This document shows, piece by piece, positions 33,824 through 44,611 of a DNA stretch of 64,000 nt. A program made the translations under genes and the position numbers. Origin of the DNA: Plotosus lineatus (Eukaryota; Chordata; Actinopteri; Siluriformes; Plotosidae); contig CM045735.1 of assembly GCA_024760905.1 (NCBI GenBank), positions 6,185,661 to 6,249,660 on the forward strand, read 5' to 3'. The notes under the pieces were generated by a model, which was not told the DNA's origin, ran no database searches, and was given only the letters and a program-made list of their open reading frames with translations. How positions within the stretch are numbered: position 1 is the first letter of the stretch; the number at the start of each line of letters is the position of its first letter.

Positions 33824-35211
33824 ATAACTGGTCCCACTCTACGCCGTCATCTACCTTCTGCAGCGGGCACGCACCCACCTGGAGATCGCCGGCAGCGCTG
33901 TGAGGGTCATGTTCTTTGACTTCTCCAGCGCCTTCAACACCATCAGGCCAGCGCGCCTGCGGGGGAAGCTGGAGGACGTGGGAGTGGACGGGCATCTTGC
34001 TGCCTGGATTATCGACTACCTTACTAACCGTCCACAGTACGTGCGGCTGCGCGGCTGTAAGTCAAAGGTGGTAGTCTGTAGCGCGGGGGCACCGCAGGGC
34101 ACCGTCCTCTCACCCTTCCTTTTTAACATCTATACCTCGGACTTCATATATAACACAAACAGCTGCCACCTCCAGAAGTTCTCGGACGACGCCGCCATCG
34201 TGGGCCGTGTGTCAGAGGGGAATGAGCTGGAGTACCGGTCGGTCATCGTTGACTTCGTGGACTGGTGTGAGCGCAACCACCTGTGCTTGAACACTAGGAA
34301 GACGAAGGAGATGGTGGTCGACTTCAGGAGAAGCACTCAAACACACACACACACACACTTACTAGTGAACATCCAGGGACAGGACATTGAGACAGTGGAC
34401 AGTTTCAAGTACCTGGGTGTTCACCTTAACAATAAACTGGACTGGTCCCACAACACCAACGCCCTGTACAAGAAGGGCCAGAGTCGCCTCCACCTTCTGA
34501 GGAGACTCAGGTCCTTCGGCATATGCAGACCTCTGCTCAGGACTTTTTATGACTCTGTGGTAGCCTCTGCAATCCTCTACGCTGCCATCTGCTGGGCCCC
34601 GGGCAGCACAGAGCGGGACAGGAAGAGACTGAACAAGCTGGTCAGGAGGGCCAGCTCTGTCCTCGGCTGCCCACTGGACTCTGTGGAGGAGGTGAGTGAG
34701 AGGAGGATGGTAGCAAAGCTCACATCCATCATGGACAACAGCTCTCACCCACTGCACCAGACTGTAGAGAAGCTGAGCAGCTCCTTCAGTGGACGACTGA
34801 GGCATCCTCAGTGCAGGAAGGAGCGCTACCGCAGGTCGTTCATTCCCACCGCTGTCAGACTGTACAACGCCACTTTGTAACTGTCTGTGAAAATACCGGT
34901 TATGTGCAATAAAAACCCCGTGCACTTTAATCAACCACATCTACCCCACTGACTGTGAACCATATCAACCCATCTACTCTGCACTCAGATACATTACACT
35001 TTAATATAGGCCAGTCTATAAAGTTGCTCCATTCTTTTCTTTTCTTTTATTGTTTATTAATTTATACTATTTATGTATCTATTTATTTATTTACTTATAT
35101 AATATATGTATGTGTGTATGTTTGTACTTGTATCTATTTTTGCACCCCCTACTGATAGTACCTCAAGAGCCTGTAACAGTGAATTTCTCCATTGTGAGAT
35201 TAATAAAGCTG

Positions 35212-35239
<28 letters not shown>
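33824..35239 (+). mobile_element. 5'-truncated L2/CR1-type LINE (Maui/Rex1-like)
   Basis: Begins inside the reverse transcriptase domain and ends with 'gagattaataaagctgta' followed by (TCTTA)n. This end and the FSSAFNTI motif are typical of teleost L2/Rex1-type LINEs. The GC-rich coding part contrasts with the AT-rich surroundings. Confidence 0.82.
33825..34880 (+). pseudogene. L2-type reverse transcriptase fragment, open frame
   Basis: An uninterrupted frame of about 350 codons. Visible: MFFDFSSAFNTI (first catalytic Asp region), GAPQGTVLSPFLFNIY, the catalytic box as KFSDDAAIVG (FSDD rather than FADD), VVDFRRS, and DSFKYLGVHL of the thumb. A short ACAC run encodes THTHTH at about 34341-34358. 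The frame is open but lacks endonuclease and promoter, so it is a dead-on-arrival copy. Confidence 0.82.
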
Positions 35240-35242
<3 letters not shown>

Positions 35243-35400
35243 CACACCCTGGGACATTTTGGAACAACCAATAAATCTAATGTGCATGGTTTTTGAAATG
35301 TGGGAGGAAACCCACGCAAAGATGGGAAGAACATACAAACTTTACACATCCAAAGCCCAGGACCTTCTAGCTGTGAGGTGGACATGCTAATCCCTACTCC

Positions 35401-35767
35401 AGAGAGTTTAACAGTCTGCACTAAATTTACTCTGTGTAAATAAGTGTATAAACATCTGTCCGATAGTGCACCCTGGAGGATTCATGTAGTATGAAAATGT
35501 CCTGCTACCTCAGCAGTTATTTCTGTCTCTGGTTCCACCTGGACACTGACCAGGATGATCAACCTGATTGTACTGATGATCGACCAGCTGCCAGAACACA
35601 TGCGGAACTGGTAGACAATCTTTTTTCTTTTTGCCAGTAAGTATTTTCTTGATTTGCTGTTTGAATAAATAAGTGTTTCAACATTTTCTAATTACCTAAT
35701 TAATTTTATCTTGGATATTAAAATTAACTTGTATTATGAAGACCTACTAGAAGTATTTTAAAAAAAA
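35401..35767. other. Intergenic, nothing recognised
   Basis: No supported feature. Confidence 0.45.
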
Positions 35768-35780
35768 ACTGTTTCAATCT

Positions 35781-36036
35781 CATTCATTCATTTATTTTCT
35801 GAACCGCTTAATCCTAATTAGGGTGGTGAGGAGGCGGGCACCCATCTCAGCCGACTCCGGGTGAGGGCAGAGTACACCCTAGACAGCTCGCCAGGCCATC
35901 GCAAGGCAGAAACACGCTGATGACGATGTAGCCACTTCGTGACCAACGTCAACAATGATTCTTGTTCATGAACCTCTCACCACAGAGAGTGAGAGACATG
36001 TCCGTCCTTTGGTAACCCAGTTAGCTGCACTAGGGG
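35781..36036 (-). mobile_element. 5'-truncated SINE-B with T1 tail
   Basis: Perfect 13-bp flanking duplication actgtttcaatct (35768-35780 and 36037-36049). The tRNA head is missing, cut at the 'cagctaactgggtta' part of the body. Confidence 0.92.
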
Positions 36037-36174
36037 ACTGTTTCAATCTATTAACTCTATTTTTTAGCCACTTGACAAATCTAACAACTTCCAGGACATA
36101 CATTAGTACATATGTATTTATTTTTCAAAAGAGCAGGTTTGTTCCACCCTCAACCAGTGTGAAGACTGAATATG

Positions 36175-36405
36175 TTCAACAACCAATCACTGTTTATTGC
36201 TGCTCCTGATTACCAAAAGACAAATACTGCTCATCAGTTTACCCACTGACCAATTTCTGATAATGTTTATTTTTAACAACTGAATCACTGATTGCTCCAA
36301 ATGATGAATCATTGATCATCATTGTTTCTAATGACTACAGACAGCTCTTTGATCCCAATGACCAATCACTGAACTGCATTATTCCTAGCTCCCAATGACC
36401 AATGA
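36175..36405. repeat. Degenerate minisatellite with CCAATCACTG units
   Basis: The motif aatgaccaatcactga recurs with variation about every 35-50 bases (around 36182, 36245, 36285, 36360, 36398). Related units reappear at about 36745-36795 beyond a SINE-B insertion. Confidence 0.55.
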
Positions 36406-36412
36406 GATTTTC

Positions 36413-36743
36413 TTTTGGCTATTTCCCTTTATCAGGGGTCACCACAGCGAATGATTCGCACTTTTGATTTGGCAAAGCGTTTTAAGTCGGATGACCTTCC
36501 TGACACAACCCTTTAGCACGGGGCAGAAACACACTGACGGCTATGCAGCTGTTTACGAAAGGCAGCGAAATGGTTCTTTTACATGAACCTCACACCATAG
36601 ACGGTGACAAACATGGCCAGCCTTTGATAACCCAGTTAGCTGCACTGGGGGGGGAGTGACAACCTTGTGGAGAGTGGGACTCAAACCCCCAACCTTAGGA
36701 TCAGCAATCCAGCACCCTATACCACCAGGCCACCACTGCCCTC
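36413..36743 (-). mobile_element. Full-length SINE-B with T2 tail
   Basis: - strand head ('ggattgctgatcctaaggtt'), body and T2 ending 'cgctgtggtgacccctgata' ... 'agccaaaagaaaa'. Confidence 0.85.
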
Positions 36744-36795
36744 TCCCAACAGCCAATCAACTTATCATTATTGTTCTTAAAGTCCAATCACTGTA

Positions 36796-37470
36796 TAGTG
36801 GTGTAGTGGTTAGAAGGTCTGCCCCACAACAAGATTTTCCCTGGGTTCGATACCTGGGCTTGACAATGGGACTCCTGCATGGGGTTTGCATATTGCTTGT
36901 ATGGGTCTCCTCTGAATACTCCAGCTTTTCTTCCCACAGTCCAAATACATGCACATTCTTCTTCTTTTCGGCTTTTCCCTTTTTCAGGGGTCGCCACAGC
37001 GAATCATCTGATTCGCATGTTTGATTTCACATACGTTTTTATGTTGGATGCACGTTACCTTCCTGACACAACCCTTTAGCGAGGGGCACAAAACACGCTG
37101 ATGGCTTTGCAGCTCCTCTTTACGAAAGTCAGCAATGGTTCTTTTACATGAACCTCTCACCATAGACAATGAGACATAGCCAGCCTTTGATAACCCAGTT
37201 AGCTGCACTGGGGGAACAGTGACAACCTTGTGGAGAGTGGGACTCGAACCCTCAACCTTAGGATCAGTGACCCCATGCCCTTTACCACCAAGCCACTTTG
37301 CCCCTCCAAAGACATGCACATTACCTGTTTGAAATTGCCCTTAGTTGTGTGTATGCTTGTGTGTTCTTCCTGAGATAGACTAGTCAGCTACTCAGGGTGT
37401 ATTTTGTCTTTGCCCAGTGTTTGCTGAGATAGACTCCAGCCTCAGTGACCCTGGACGGATTATACTAAAG
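36796..37470 (+). mobile_element. SINE-A host copy, split by SINE-B
   Basis: Head 'agtggtgtagtggttagaag' and body to 36957, then continuing from 37306 to about 37470 with a worn T1. Confidence 0.8.
36958..37305 (-). mobile_element. Full-length SINE-B with T2 tail, nested in SINE-A
   Basis: Flanked by a 17-bp duplication with one mismatch: ccaaatacatgcacatt (36941-36957) and ccaaagacatgcacatt (37306-37322). T2 reads on + as 'cttcttcttttcggcttttc'. Confidence 0.93.
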
Positions 37471-37523
37471 AGTCTGTGCACTACATTTGTGTACTTTTTA
37501 TGTACCTATTGTTTGAATAAATT

Positions 37524-37649
37524 GCCCTGCGATGGTCTGGCGAGCTGTCCAGGGTGTACCCCGCCCTCGCCCAGAGTCGACTGAGATGGGCGCCAGCCTC
37601 CACGCGACCCTAAATGGGATTAAGCTGTTCAGAAAATAAATGAATGAAT
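37524..37649 (+). mobile_element. Solitary T1 tail
   Basis: Starts 'ttgccctgcgatggtctggc' and ends with (AATG)n. It lacks any SINE-A or SINE-B body. Confidence 0.82.
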
Positions 37650-37689
37650 GTTCTAATAAATTTTATATAGAACTTGGATACATGCAATA

Positions 37690-37969
37690 ATCACTCACTG
37701 CCTCTTGTGGCAGGTTGCAGTACTACAGTTGACTCAGTCGCAAGCTGAATCATCGCGAGATTTAACGAGAGTTAGATGCACCTCCTCAAATCGGCCTGTG
37801 TTTTCAGTCCAACAAAGCTAATGGGGCGTGATGGCAGGTGCTAAAAGTGGTGCTTCACAAAAACCGACTTTCAGTGTTAGAACAGCACGAGTTAGTTTAT
37901 CTTTACTACATATTTTGAATTGCTAGCTACCTAGGTGGGGGTAGTTAGCTCCTGAAAACACCGAACCAG
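37690..37969 (+). promoter_or_regulatory. Possible promoter and first non-coding exon of kiaa1191
   Basis: Non-repetitive DNA between repeat blocks with promoter-like traits: 'atcgcgagat' (near the TCTCGCGAGA housekeeping element), 'ggggcgtgatgg', and a good donor at 37969/37970 (gaaccag|gtaaat). The next coding exon on this strand is exon 1 of kiaa1191, 9 kb away. The link is inferred. Confidence 0.28.
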
Positions 37970-37985
37970 GTAAATCGGAGGATCT

Positions 37986-38693
37986 TTCACTGTTTTGTTT
38001 ATCGTGTTGTTTCTGGGTTCAGCAGCTAAACAATAACGTTTTTAATAAATTTTCTGTCCCATAATTCGTGTGGTTACGGAATTAAAACGCTGGTTGTGTC
38101 CTTTACTATTATAATCTCTCTGGTTTATACTCGATTCATTTGAGCACAGTGATGTTAGCATGTATGCTAGTAGCATTTGATGCTGTTAGCATGTATGCTA
38201 GTAGCATTTGATGCTACTTGTGTTAGCCAGCCGTCCCACTGCAGCGCTGCGCTCGTGCTTCCATGCTTCAGTAATCAGCCGAACCACAGGCTGCAGAAAG
38301 AAGATTTATCAAACTATTTTCATCATATGAACTCAGTTAATGTTTCATTATGAGACACCGAAGTCTTGAAGGTTATTTAAAGGAATTTTATTTTGCACTG
38401 TGCGGTATTTTTTGAGCTGGTTTACTCCTGTAGGCTGAGTTTGGTGGAATTTGGCCATATGTTTTATTTATTGCTGTTAAAATGATGCAGATGGTTAATT
38501 TGCTATTAGTATTATTTGTGTTTATTTTCTTTGTCTTGATATTGCTGTTTGTATGATGTATATTTCTTTTATTGCATGGTTTGTCCTTTTGATGGAAGAA
38601 CATCTGTACAACATCTGTAGAGCAACAAAAACAGGAGGAGAAATAAAGGGGAGGCTGTGCTTTAAACACCAGTTCATTCATAGCTTGAGAGAT
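37986..38693. other. Intergenic or intron, with a short tandem duplication
   Basis: 38151-38218 holds two copies of a ~30-bp unit (gttagcatgtatgctagtag). (GATG)n follows at about 38694-38713. Nothing else is recognised. Confidence 0.5.
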
Positions 38694-38839
38694 GGATGGA
38701 TGGATGGATGGATAGAGTGAGTGGTGTGTGTTTGTATGTTAGTTAATCAATCAGTCCCAGAGGGGAAATTTGCATTTTCCAGCAGTACACTAAAACAGCA
38801 CAGACTTATTCGATAGAAAAACACAAGCAAATTAAGGCT

Positions 38840-38841
<2 letters not shown>

Positions 38842-38877
<36 letters not shown>
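38842..38877. repeat. (AC)n microsatellite
   Basis: About 18 AC units. Confidence 0.95.
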
Positions 38878-38880
<3 letters not shown>

Positions 38881-38943
38881 GTCCAGTCGGCCCCCAACTT
38901 ACGAAATTAATCCGTTCCCGGCGTTTCGTGAGTAGAGGCATAT

Positions 38944-39800
38944 CTCATCTCATCTCATCTTCTTCCGCTTAGTCCGGGGTCGGGTCGCGGGGGCAGCAAC
39001 CTTAGCAAAGAGGTCCAGACATCCCTCTCCCGAGCCACTTCCTCCAACTCTCCCGGGGGGACACCGAGGCGGTCCCAGACAAGCCGAGAGACATAGTCCC
39101 TCCAGCGTGTTCCTCCAGCCATCGGATATCATCTCTGCTTTTTGCGGATGATGTTGTCCTTTTGGCTTCATCAAGTCGGGCCCTCCAGCTCTCATTGGAG
39201 CGATTCGCAGCTGAATGCGAAGCAGCCGGGATGAAGATCAGTACCTCCAAGTCCGAGGCCATGGTTCTCAGTCGGACAATGGTGGAATGCACCCTCTGGG
39301 TCGGGGATGAGGTCCTGCCCCAAGTGGAGGAGTTTAAGTATCTTGGGGTCTTGTTTACGAGTGAGGGAAGGATGGAGCGAGAGATCGACAGACGGATCGC
39401 TGCAGCCTCTGCTGTTAAGCGGTGCCTGTACCGGTCCGTCGTGGTGAAAAAGGAGCTGAGCCGCAAGGCGAAGCTCTCAATTTACCAGTCGATCTACGTT
39501 CCAACCCTCACCTATGGTCACGAGCTTTGGGTAATGACCGAAAGAACAAGATCACGGATACAAGCGGCTGAAATGAGCTTCCTTCGCCGGGTGGCGGGGT
39601 TCTCCCTTAGAGATAGGGTGAGAAGCTCCGCCATCCGGGGAGAGCTCGGAGTAGATCCGCTGCTCCTCCGCATTGAGAGGGGCCAGTTGAGGTGGCTCGG
39701 GCATCTGGTTAGAATGCCCCCTGGACGCCTCCCTGGTGTGGTGTTTCGGGCATGTCCAACCGGGAAGAGACCCCGGGGTCGACCTAGAACACGCTGGAGG
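38944..39800 (-). mobile_element. Rex3-like RTE LINE with 5' inversion (twin priming)
   Basis: 857 bp flanked by a perfect 14-bp duplication gagtagaggcatat (38930-38943 and 39801-39814). 38944 to about 39112 is the LINE 3' end on the - strand, with (GATGA)n at its tip. About 39113-39800 is the adjoining 5' part in the opposite (+) orientation. Both parts end at the same site, 'gaacacgctggaggga'. Confidence 0.88.
39123..39800 (+). pseudogene. Rex3-like reverse transcriptase fragment (inverted segment)
   Basis: A frame open from SSLLFADDVVLLASSSR (catalytic FADD box) through GMKISTSKSEAMVLSR, VEEFKYLGVLFTSEG and LRWLGHLVRMPPGRLPG to GRPRTRWRE. This order and wording are characteristic of the Rex3/RTE family of teleosts. 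The rest of the polymerase and the endonuclease are absent. The apparent stop lies in the flanking duplication. Confidence 0.82.
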
Positions 39801-40020
39801 GAGTAGAGGCATATGTTACACGTAAAACGTCGGATTCGTTCCAAGGCTCCCAAGACTACCCCATAAAACCCTTAAAAATGATAAAAGTACACCAATTTTG
39901 AATTAAATGTGTTAAAAGTAAAAGAAAATTATTTATTAAACCATTTTATTAACATATTTATTAATGAAACCATTGTTAAAAATTTTTATTAATGTGTACA
40001 TACATTAATAATGTAATAAT

Positions 40021-40350
40021 GGTCTGGTTGATAGGGCGCAGGATCACTGATCCTAAGGTTGGGGGTTCGAGTCCCCCCAGGGTTGTCACCCCCCCCACCC
40101 CCCACCCCAGTACAGCTAACTGTGTTATCAAAGGCAGGCCATGTCTCTCAGTGTCTATGGTGAGAGGTTCATGTAAAAGAACCATTGCTGACTTTCAAAA
40201 CCGTCAGCGTGTTTCTGTCCCTTGCTAAAGGGTTGTGACAGGAAGGGAATCCGACGTAAAAGCCTATGACAAATCAAGATGTGTGAATCAGATGATTCAC
40301 TGTGGCGACTCCCGAGAAAGGGGAAAAAGCCAAAAGGGAGAAAGAAAGTT
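40021..40350 (+). mobile_element. Full-length SINE-B with T2 tail
   Basis: Head 'ggatcactgatcctaaggtt', B-box 'gggttcgagtccc', C-rich spacer, body, T2 ending 'ttcactgtggcgactcccga' and GAAAG. Confidence 0.87.
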
Positions 40351-40713
40351 TACACACACACAACACTGTCACTCTCTATTGCTCTCTCTGTCTCTCTCAC
40401 TCACACACACACAATACACATGGCGTGCTCTGCTGAATGCGGGCTCCGCCCACACACAGGACGCCGGAGCATTTTAAGACGGGGAATTCAAAGCGCATTC
40501 CCTGCTTGACGGATAAGAGGTCCAAACTCAACTTTAACTCTATTCCTTGAGGGAATCGGAGGTCCAGATGAGCCACGTTTTTCTCACATCCGGCGGAGCG
40601 CGCCATATTTATTAAACATTTACTGAATTAAACAACTTAACAAACGAAAAATAAACAATGTGCTCTCTCAAGAGTTAAGCCTCTTTCATCTCTGACTGAC
40701 TCTGTCAGCAGTC
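40351..40713. other. Intergenic, nothing recognised
   Basis: Short AC and CT runs only. Confidence 0.45.
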
Positions 40714-40725
40714 TCTCTCTATCTA

Positions 40726-40780
<55 letters not shown>
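40714..40780. repeat. (CT)n(AT)n compound microsatellite
   Basis: CT run followed directly by AT run. Confidence 0.92.
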
Positions 40781-40784
<4 letters not shown>

Positions 40785-41089
40785 AGGCATCTATCGTAAA
40801 AATTCCAAAGAACTCGAGGCAGATATTTTTGAAAGTATGAGAATTGTGTATATAACACTATAATGGTGCAGATTCAGTGCAGGGATTAAGGTGTGAGAGG
40901 TGATGGTACAGGTGCAGAGTCTTTTGTTAATCTAGTAACAGAGTAAATAATTTTAAAAGTCCAGGGTAAACATGTTTGTGCAGGTTGTGGTGCTGTGTGT
41001 GTTGAGCTAGTATCTCCCTTCATGCTAGAGGTAAAAAGTCTGATGGAATGGGGAGGAAAAACAAACACTCTATTCTTGGAGGACGTTTT
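40781..41089. other. Intergenic, nothing recognised
   Basis: No supported feature. Confidence 0.45.
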
Positions 41090-42426
41090 GTCTAATCCCA
41101 CCAATTCTTGAACAAAATGTGACCAATCCTGTTTGCTAACAGGCAAATTTTTTCAAGTACCGCCAACTCATGAATGCAGATCTGCCAGTCGTCGTCGTCC
41201 CCCCCCCTTAACAAAGATTTCACAAACACACCTACTTACAGACACAAATTTCCCAGTCCCACCTAGTCACAAACACAGATCCACCAGTCCTGCATACTGA
41301 AAGATTTTCCAATCCCACCTACTCACGAGCAAGAATGTTAACAATCCTGCCTTGTCACGAACAGACACGTATCAATCCCGCCAACTCAGAAATACTTACA
41401 AATCCTGTATACTCATAGACGAGAATTTATCAATTCCGCCAGTTCCTGAGAAAAGATTGACCAATTCCATTGACTCATCAACAAAACTGAATCAATCCCA
41501 CCAACTCTTGATCAGAATTTGATCACCCTTACAGCCTATTAAATGTTTAAATCCCGTTTATACTGTAGAAACTATAACCAGCACTGCTCACTCACACAGG
41601 AAATCCTCATTATGATCCGGAGTGAATTTTTATAATTCTTTCCATTTAGAGAAAGCTCGCGTTATTCACGGGGATTACGTTCTTCTCCCACCCGCAGATC
41701 CCGGAAATCCACGAATTACTGATGCGGTTTTAAAACCCTATGCATGATATTCCATGAGCTAAAATCTGCTTGTTAAACACATTCTATAGCCAGTCTTGCT
41801 CGTTAATACAGTAATAATGCAGTAACATGTAGTAATGATTTAAGTAAAAACTTTTTTAAATTTTGTATTGTGATAATATTTATGAATAAATAAAGCACTG
41901 AGGCTCCTTACCAGAAACTCGAGAAGATGCAGCACGTTTGATTGACATCATAGGGCTTAAATAATCATTAAAACACACTAAAAAAAAGTGAATTCACAAT
42001 TCAAGAAATCATTTTGATGATATGTGCACGAAAGAGGAAAAAAAGGTGTGCATATCATCTACAACCAATCAGCAGGAGGGACAAACAAAAGCTCTCAGCC
42101 ATTGGCTAAATTTGACTGACATGCCAGTCATGTTGTGGCGATGCATATGGATAATTTCTCGCGGCTGCTGCTAATTCAGTGCCAGTCAAATAGAGGGGCA
42201 CGTCACCCTTGGGGGGTGTGGTGTGATGCCAGGGGAAGCGCGTATGACCCTGGGGAACGTTTTTTTTTTGGTTTGTTTTTTCTTTTTTTTTTTCTTTTTT
42301 TTTTGGTCATACTGTACTAGAATTGTGGGTTGTTGTTTTTTTAATGGTAATAAAGATGCAGTGTTATTCAGAGGTGTATTCATAACAATTTTATAGACAA
42401 ATAATACTATTTATAGTTGCACACTG

Positions 42427-42504
<78 letters not shown>

Positions 42505-42795
42505 TAAATATAATTTTTTTTTCTCCTCCTAGAAGGGGCATCACAGAAAATAATTGAGAAGCACTGTGCTAATTTAAAAACATTATGAGAAAAGCCTTTG
42601 AGAGCAAAATCCGCGAGTATGCGGGGTCGTGAACTGTGAATGGGCGGGGGCTTACTGTAGGTTTAAAATTTGATTGTCCTACCCAGTCTCAAATGAAGTT
42701 TGACTAATCACACCTGCTCTTGCTTGAAGTTTTATGGATCCCACCAAGCTTGTTGTGATTTATGATAATCCCACCTATTACATTCTTTAAAATAT
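41090..42795. repeat. Degenerate ~36-bp minisatellite split by a transposon
   Basis: 41090-41535 is a run of units like 'aatcccaccaactcatgaac' + 'agatttaccagt', diverged from one another. The pattern resumes at about 42668-42795 ('taatcccacctattacattc'). DNA between is Tigger-like and AT-repeat. Confidence 0.65.
41640..42662. mobile_element. Tigger-like element inserted in the minisatellite
   Basis: The right end reads inward as cagtaagcccccgcccattc, typical of Tigger-type ends. The left side has 'gcgttattcacggggattac'. Contains a block shared with the elements at 51.3 and 63.7 kb ('gtgtgatgccaggggaagcg') and a (TA)n run at about 42431-42500. No transposase remains. Confidence 0.5.
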
Positions 42796-43851
42796 CTGAT
42801 CTTCACTCTTGGGTGTTTTTGAGATGTTACACGTAGTGAGGTTAAAGCCCATCGAAGTTCTGCTCCTGATCATCAGTGTGCTGAAGTTCTGCCCTTGCTG
42901 ATCATTCATAGTTTGATGCCGTGTCTCAGGGTACAGGAGTAATGGGAGAAGGGCATGAAAGTGGGCAGTGTGCACTGCAGTTAAATCAGCAGGATGAAGT
43001 TGTAGGGAAGACTATATCTCTACATGATGGTAAAGTCAGTCAGGTTTCCAGATCTGTGCACACATTCCCCATTATTTATATTTTTAACATTATTTATTTA
43101 GTAATTTTGTGAAAAATAATTAACATCACACATGATCATTTTATAGCAGTTTTAATGACTTGTCCTTTCCCTGTTCCTTTTTCAGTATCCCACAATGCTC
43201 AGCGTACAACCTTCAGCTTCTGTGACTCAGCAAGATCCTGTCCTATAGCAGCCGTACCTCAGGCCCCAGCCCCCTGCACTGGTAAATAGACCCTACTAAC
43301 CTTGTTTGTGTCTCATCACAGTCTGCTTGAGCCAACTGTTCCTGGACGCCTGTTCTAGGACAGTATCACGTTTCGCTGACCGAGTAAGCGCAGATGTTCA
43401 GCAGGGCGTTATCGTATGGGACGGTATGGTTTGTACTAAGGCTTTTGCTCGTTCCTGGTCGGCTTTCTAACCACCCTGAGCTATACTGGAGGCTAATCTG
43501 TATCCTGACTGCAGGGTTTACGGAAGGATAATGTAACGATCTGGGGTAACGTATAACCCCTCTGGCTGTCATTTACTGTTTTGTCAGGTGAGCAGCCAGC
43601 AGTGGTGATGTTACTGCTAATCAGTGTTATGTTTTCATGTCAACAATGGAGTTTCAATATCAGTACTTAACTACAAACTGTGTCGGGTTTTTTTTTGTTT
43701 TTTTTCTCCACAGGCATTAAAAATAAACCTGGTCCAGCAGTTTGCTAACATTTCTCAAGATTAGCAAACATTTACGACTACATCATAAGAAAGGATTTAA
43801 TCATTAACATACACAGTTTCATGTCGGCCCTTTTTGTTTCTGTATATACAT
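42796..43851. other. Intergenic, nothing recognised
   Basis: Contains short frames without recognisable domains. Confidence 0.45.
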
Positions 43852-44611
43852 AAACCGGATTCCAGAGTTGGGACACTACAAATTGTGAATAAAAACTGAA
43901 TGCAATGATGTGGAAGTGCCAAAGTTCGATATTTTATTCTGAATAGAACATAGATGACAGGGTCAGAAGTTTAAACTGAGAAAATGTATAATTTTAAGGG
44001 AAAAAAACGTTGATTTTTAATTTCATGGTGCCAACAAATCTCAAAGTTGGGACAAGGCCATTTTCACCCCTGGGAGGCTTACAACGGTCTGCAAACGTCT
44101 GGGGAGTGAGGAGACAAGTTTCTCAAGTTTCGAAATAGGAATGCTGTCCCATTCTGTCTAATACAGGCCTCGAACTGTTCAACTGTCTTGGGCCTTCTTC
44201 GTGCACCTACCTCTTTATGATGTGCTTAATGTTCTCTACAGGTGAATGGTCTGGACTGCAGGCTGACCATTTCAATACCTGGCTCCCTTTCCAATGCAGC
44301 CATGATTTTGTAATTAATGCTGCTCTCACTGTCTATGATGTGAAGTTCATGTAAAAGAACCATTGCTGACTTTCATCAAGAGTAGGCTGCATAGCCATCA
44401 ACATGTTTCTGCCCTGTAATGGCCGGTGAGATGTCCAGGAAAGATTCTGCCCTCGCTAAGAGAGAATGGATACATGCAAGGACCAGTGATGCCAGAAGCA
44501 TATCAACACACCAGTCGCCAGTAAAATATTGAAATTTGGCACTTCCACATCATTGCATTCAGTTTTTATTCACGATTTGTATAGTGTCCCAACTTTTTTG
44601 GAATCCGGTTT
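43852..44611. mobile_element. DNA transposon remnant with ~90-bp inverted ends
   Basis: Ends aaaccggattccagagttgg and (reversed) aaaccggattccaaaaaagt. The inverted homology continues through 'gaataaaaactgaatgcaat' to about 90 bp. The interior is a deleted transposase gene region in reverse ('gtctgcaaacgtctggggag'), with no open frame. This repeat is common in fish. I assign it to class II without a firm superfamily. Confidence 0.8.
44318..44460 (+). mobile_element. SINE-B/T1 fragment nested in a DNA transposon
   Basis: Body 'catgtaaaagaaccattgct' and the beginning of T1. Both ends are truncated. Confidence 0.75.

Larger units (their letters stand above)
33755..35400 (-). mobile_element. SINE-A copy split by an L2-type LINE
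   Basis: 33755-33823 is the T1/late-body side and 35240-35400 the early body and head side of one - strand SINE-A. The LINE lies between them, so the SINE was there first. Confidence 0.65.
38885..39990. mobile_element. Tigger-like element interrupted by a Rex3-like LINE
   Basis: Left end cagtcggcccccaacttacg. The sequence continues across the LINE insertion as 'ttacacgtaaaacgtcggat'. The right end is not resolved. Confidence 0.5.

Noticed and set aside
41090..41535. CRISPR-like spaced repeats
   Set aside because: Units are degenerate and contiguous, with no constant repeat alternating with unique spacers. The host is a vertebrate. It is an eroded minisatellite.
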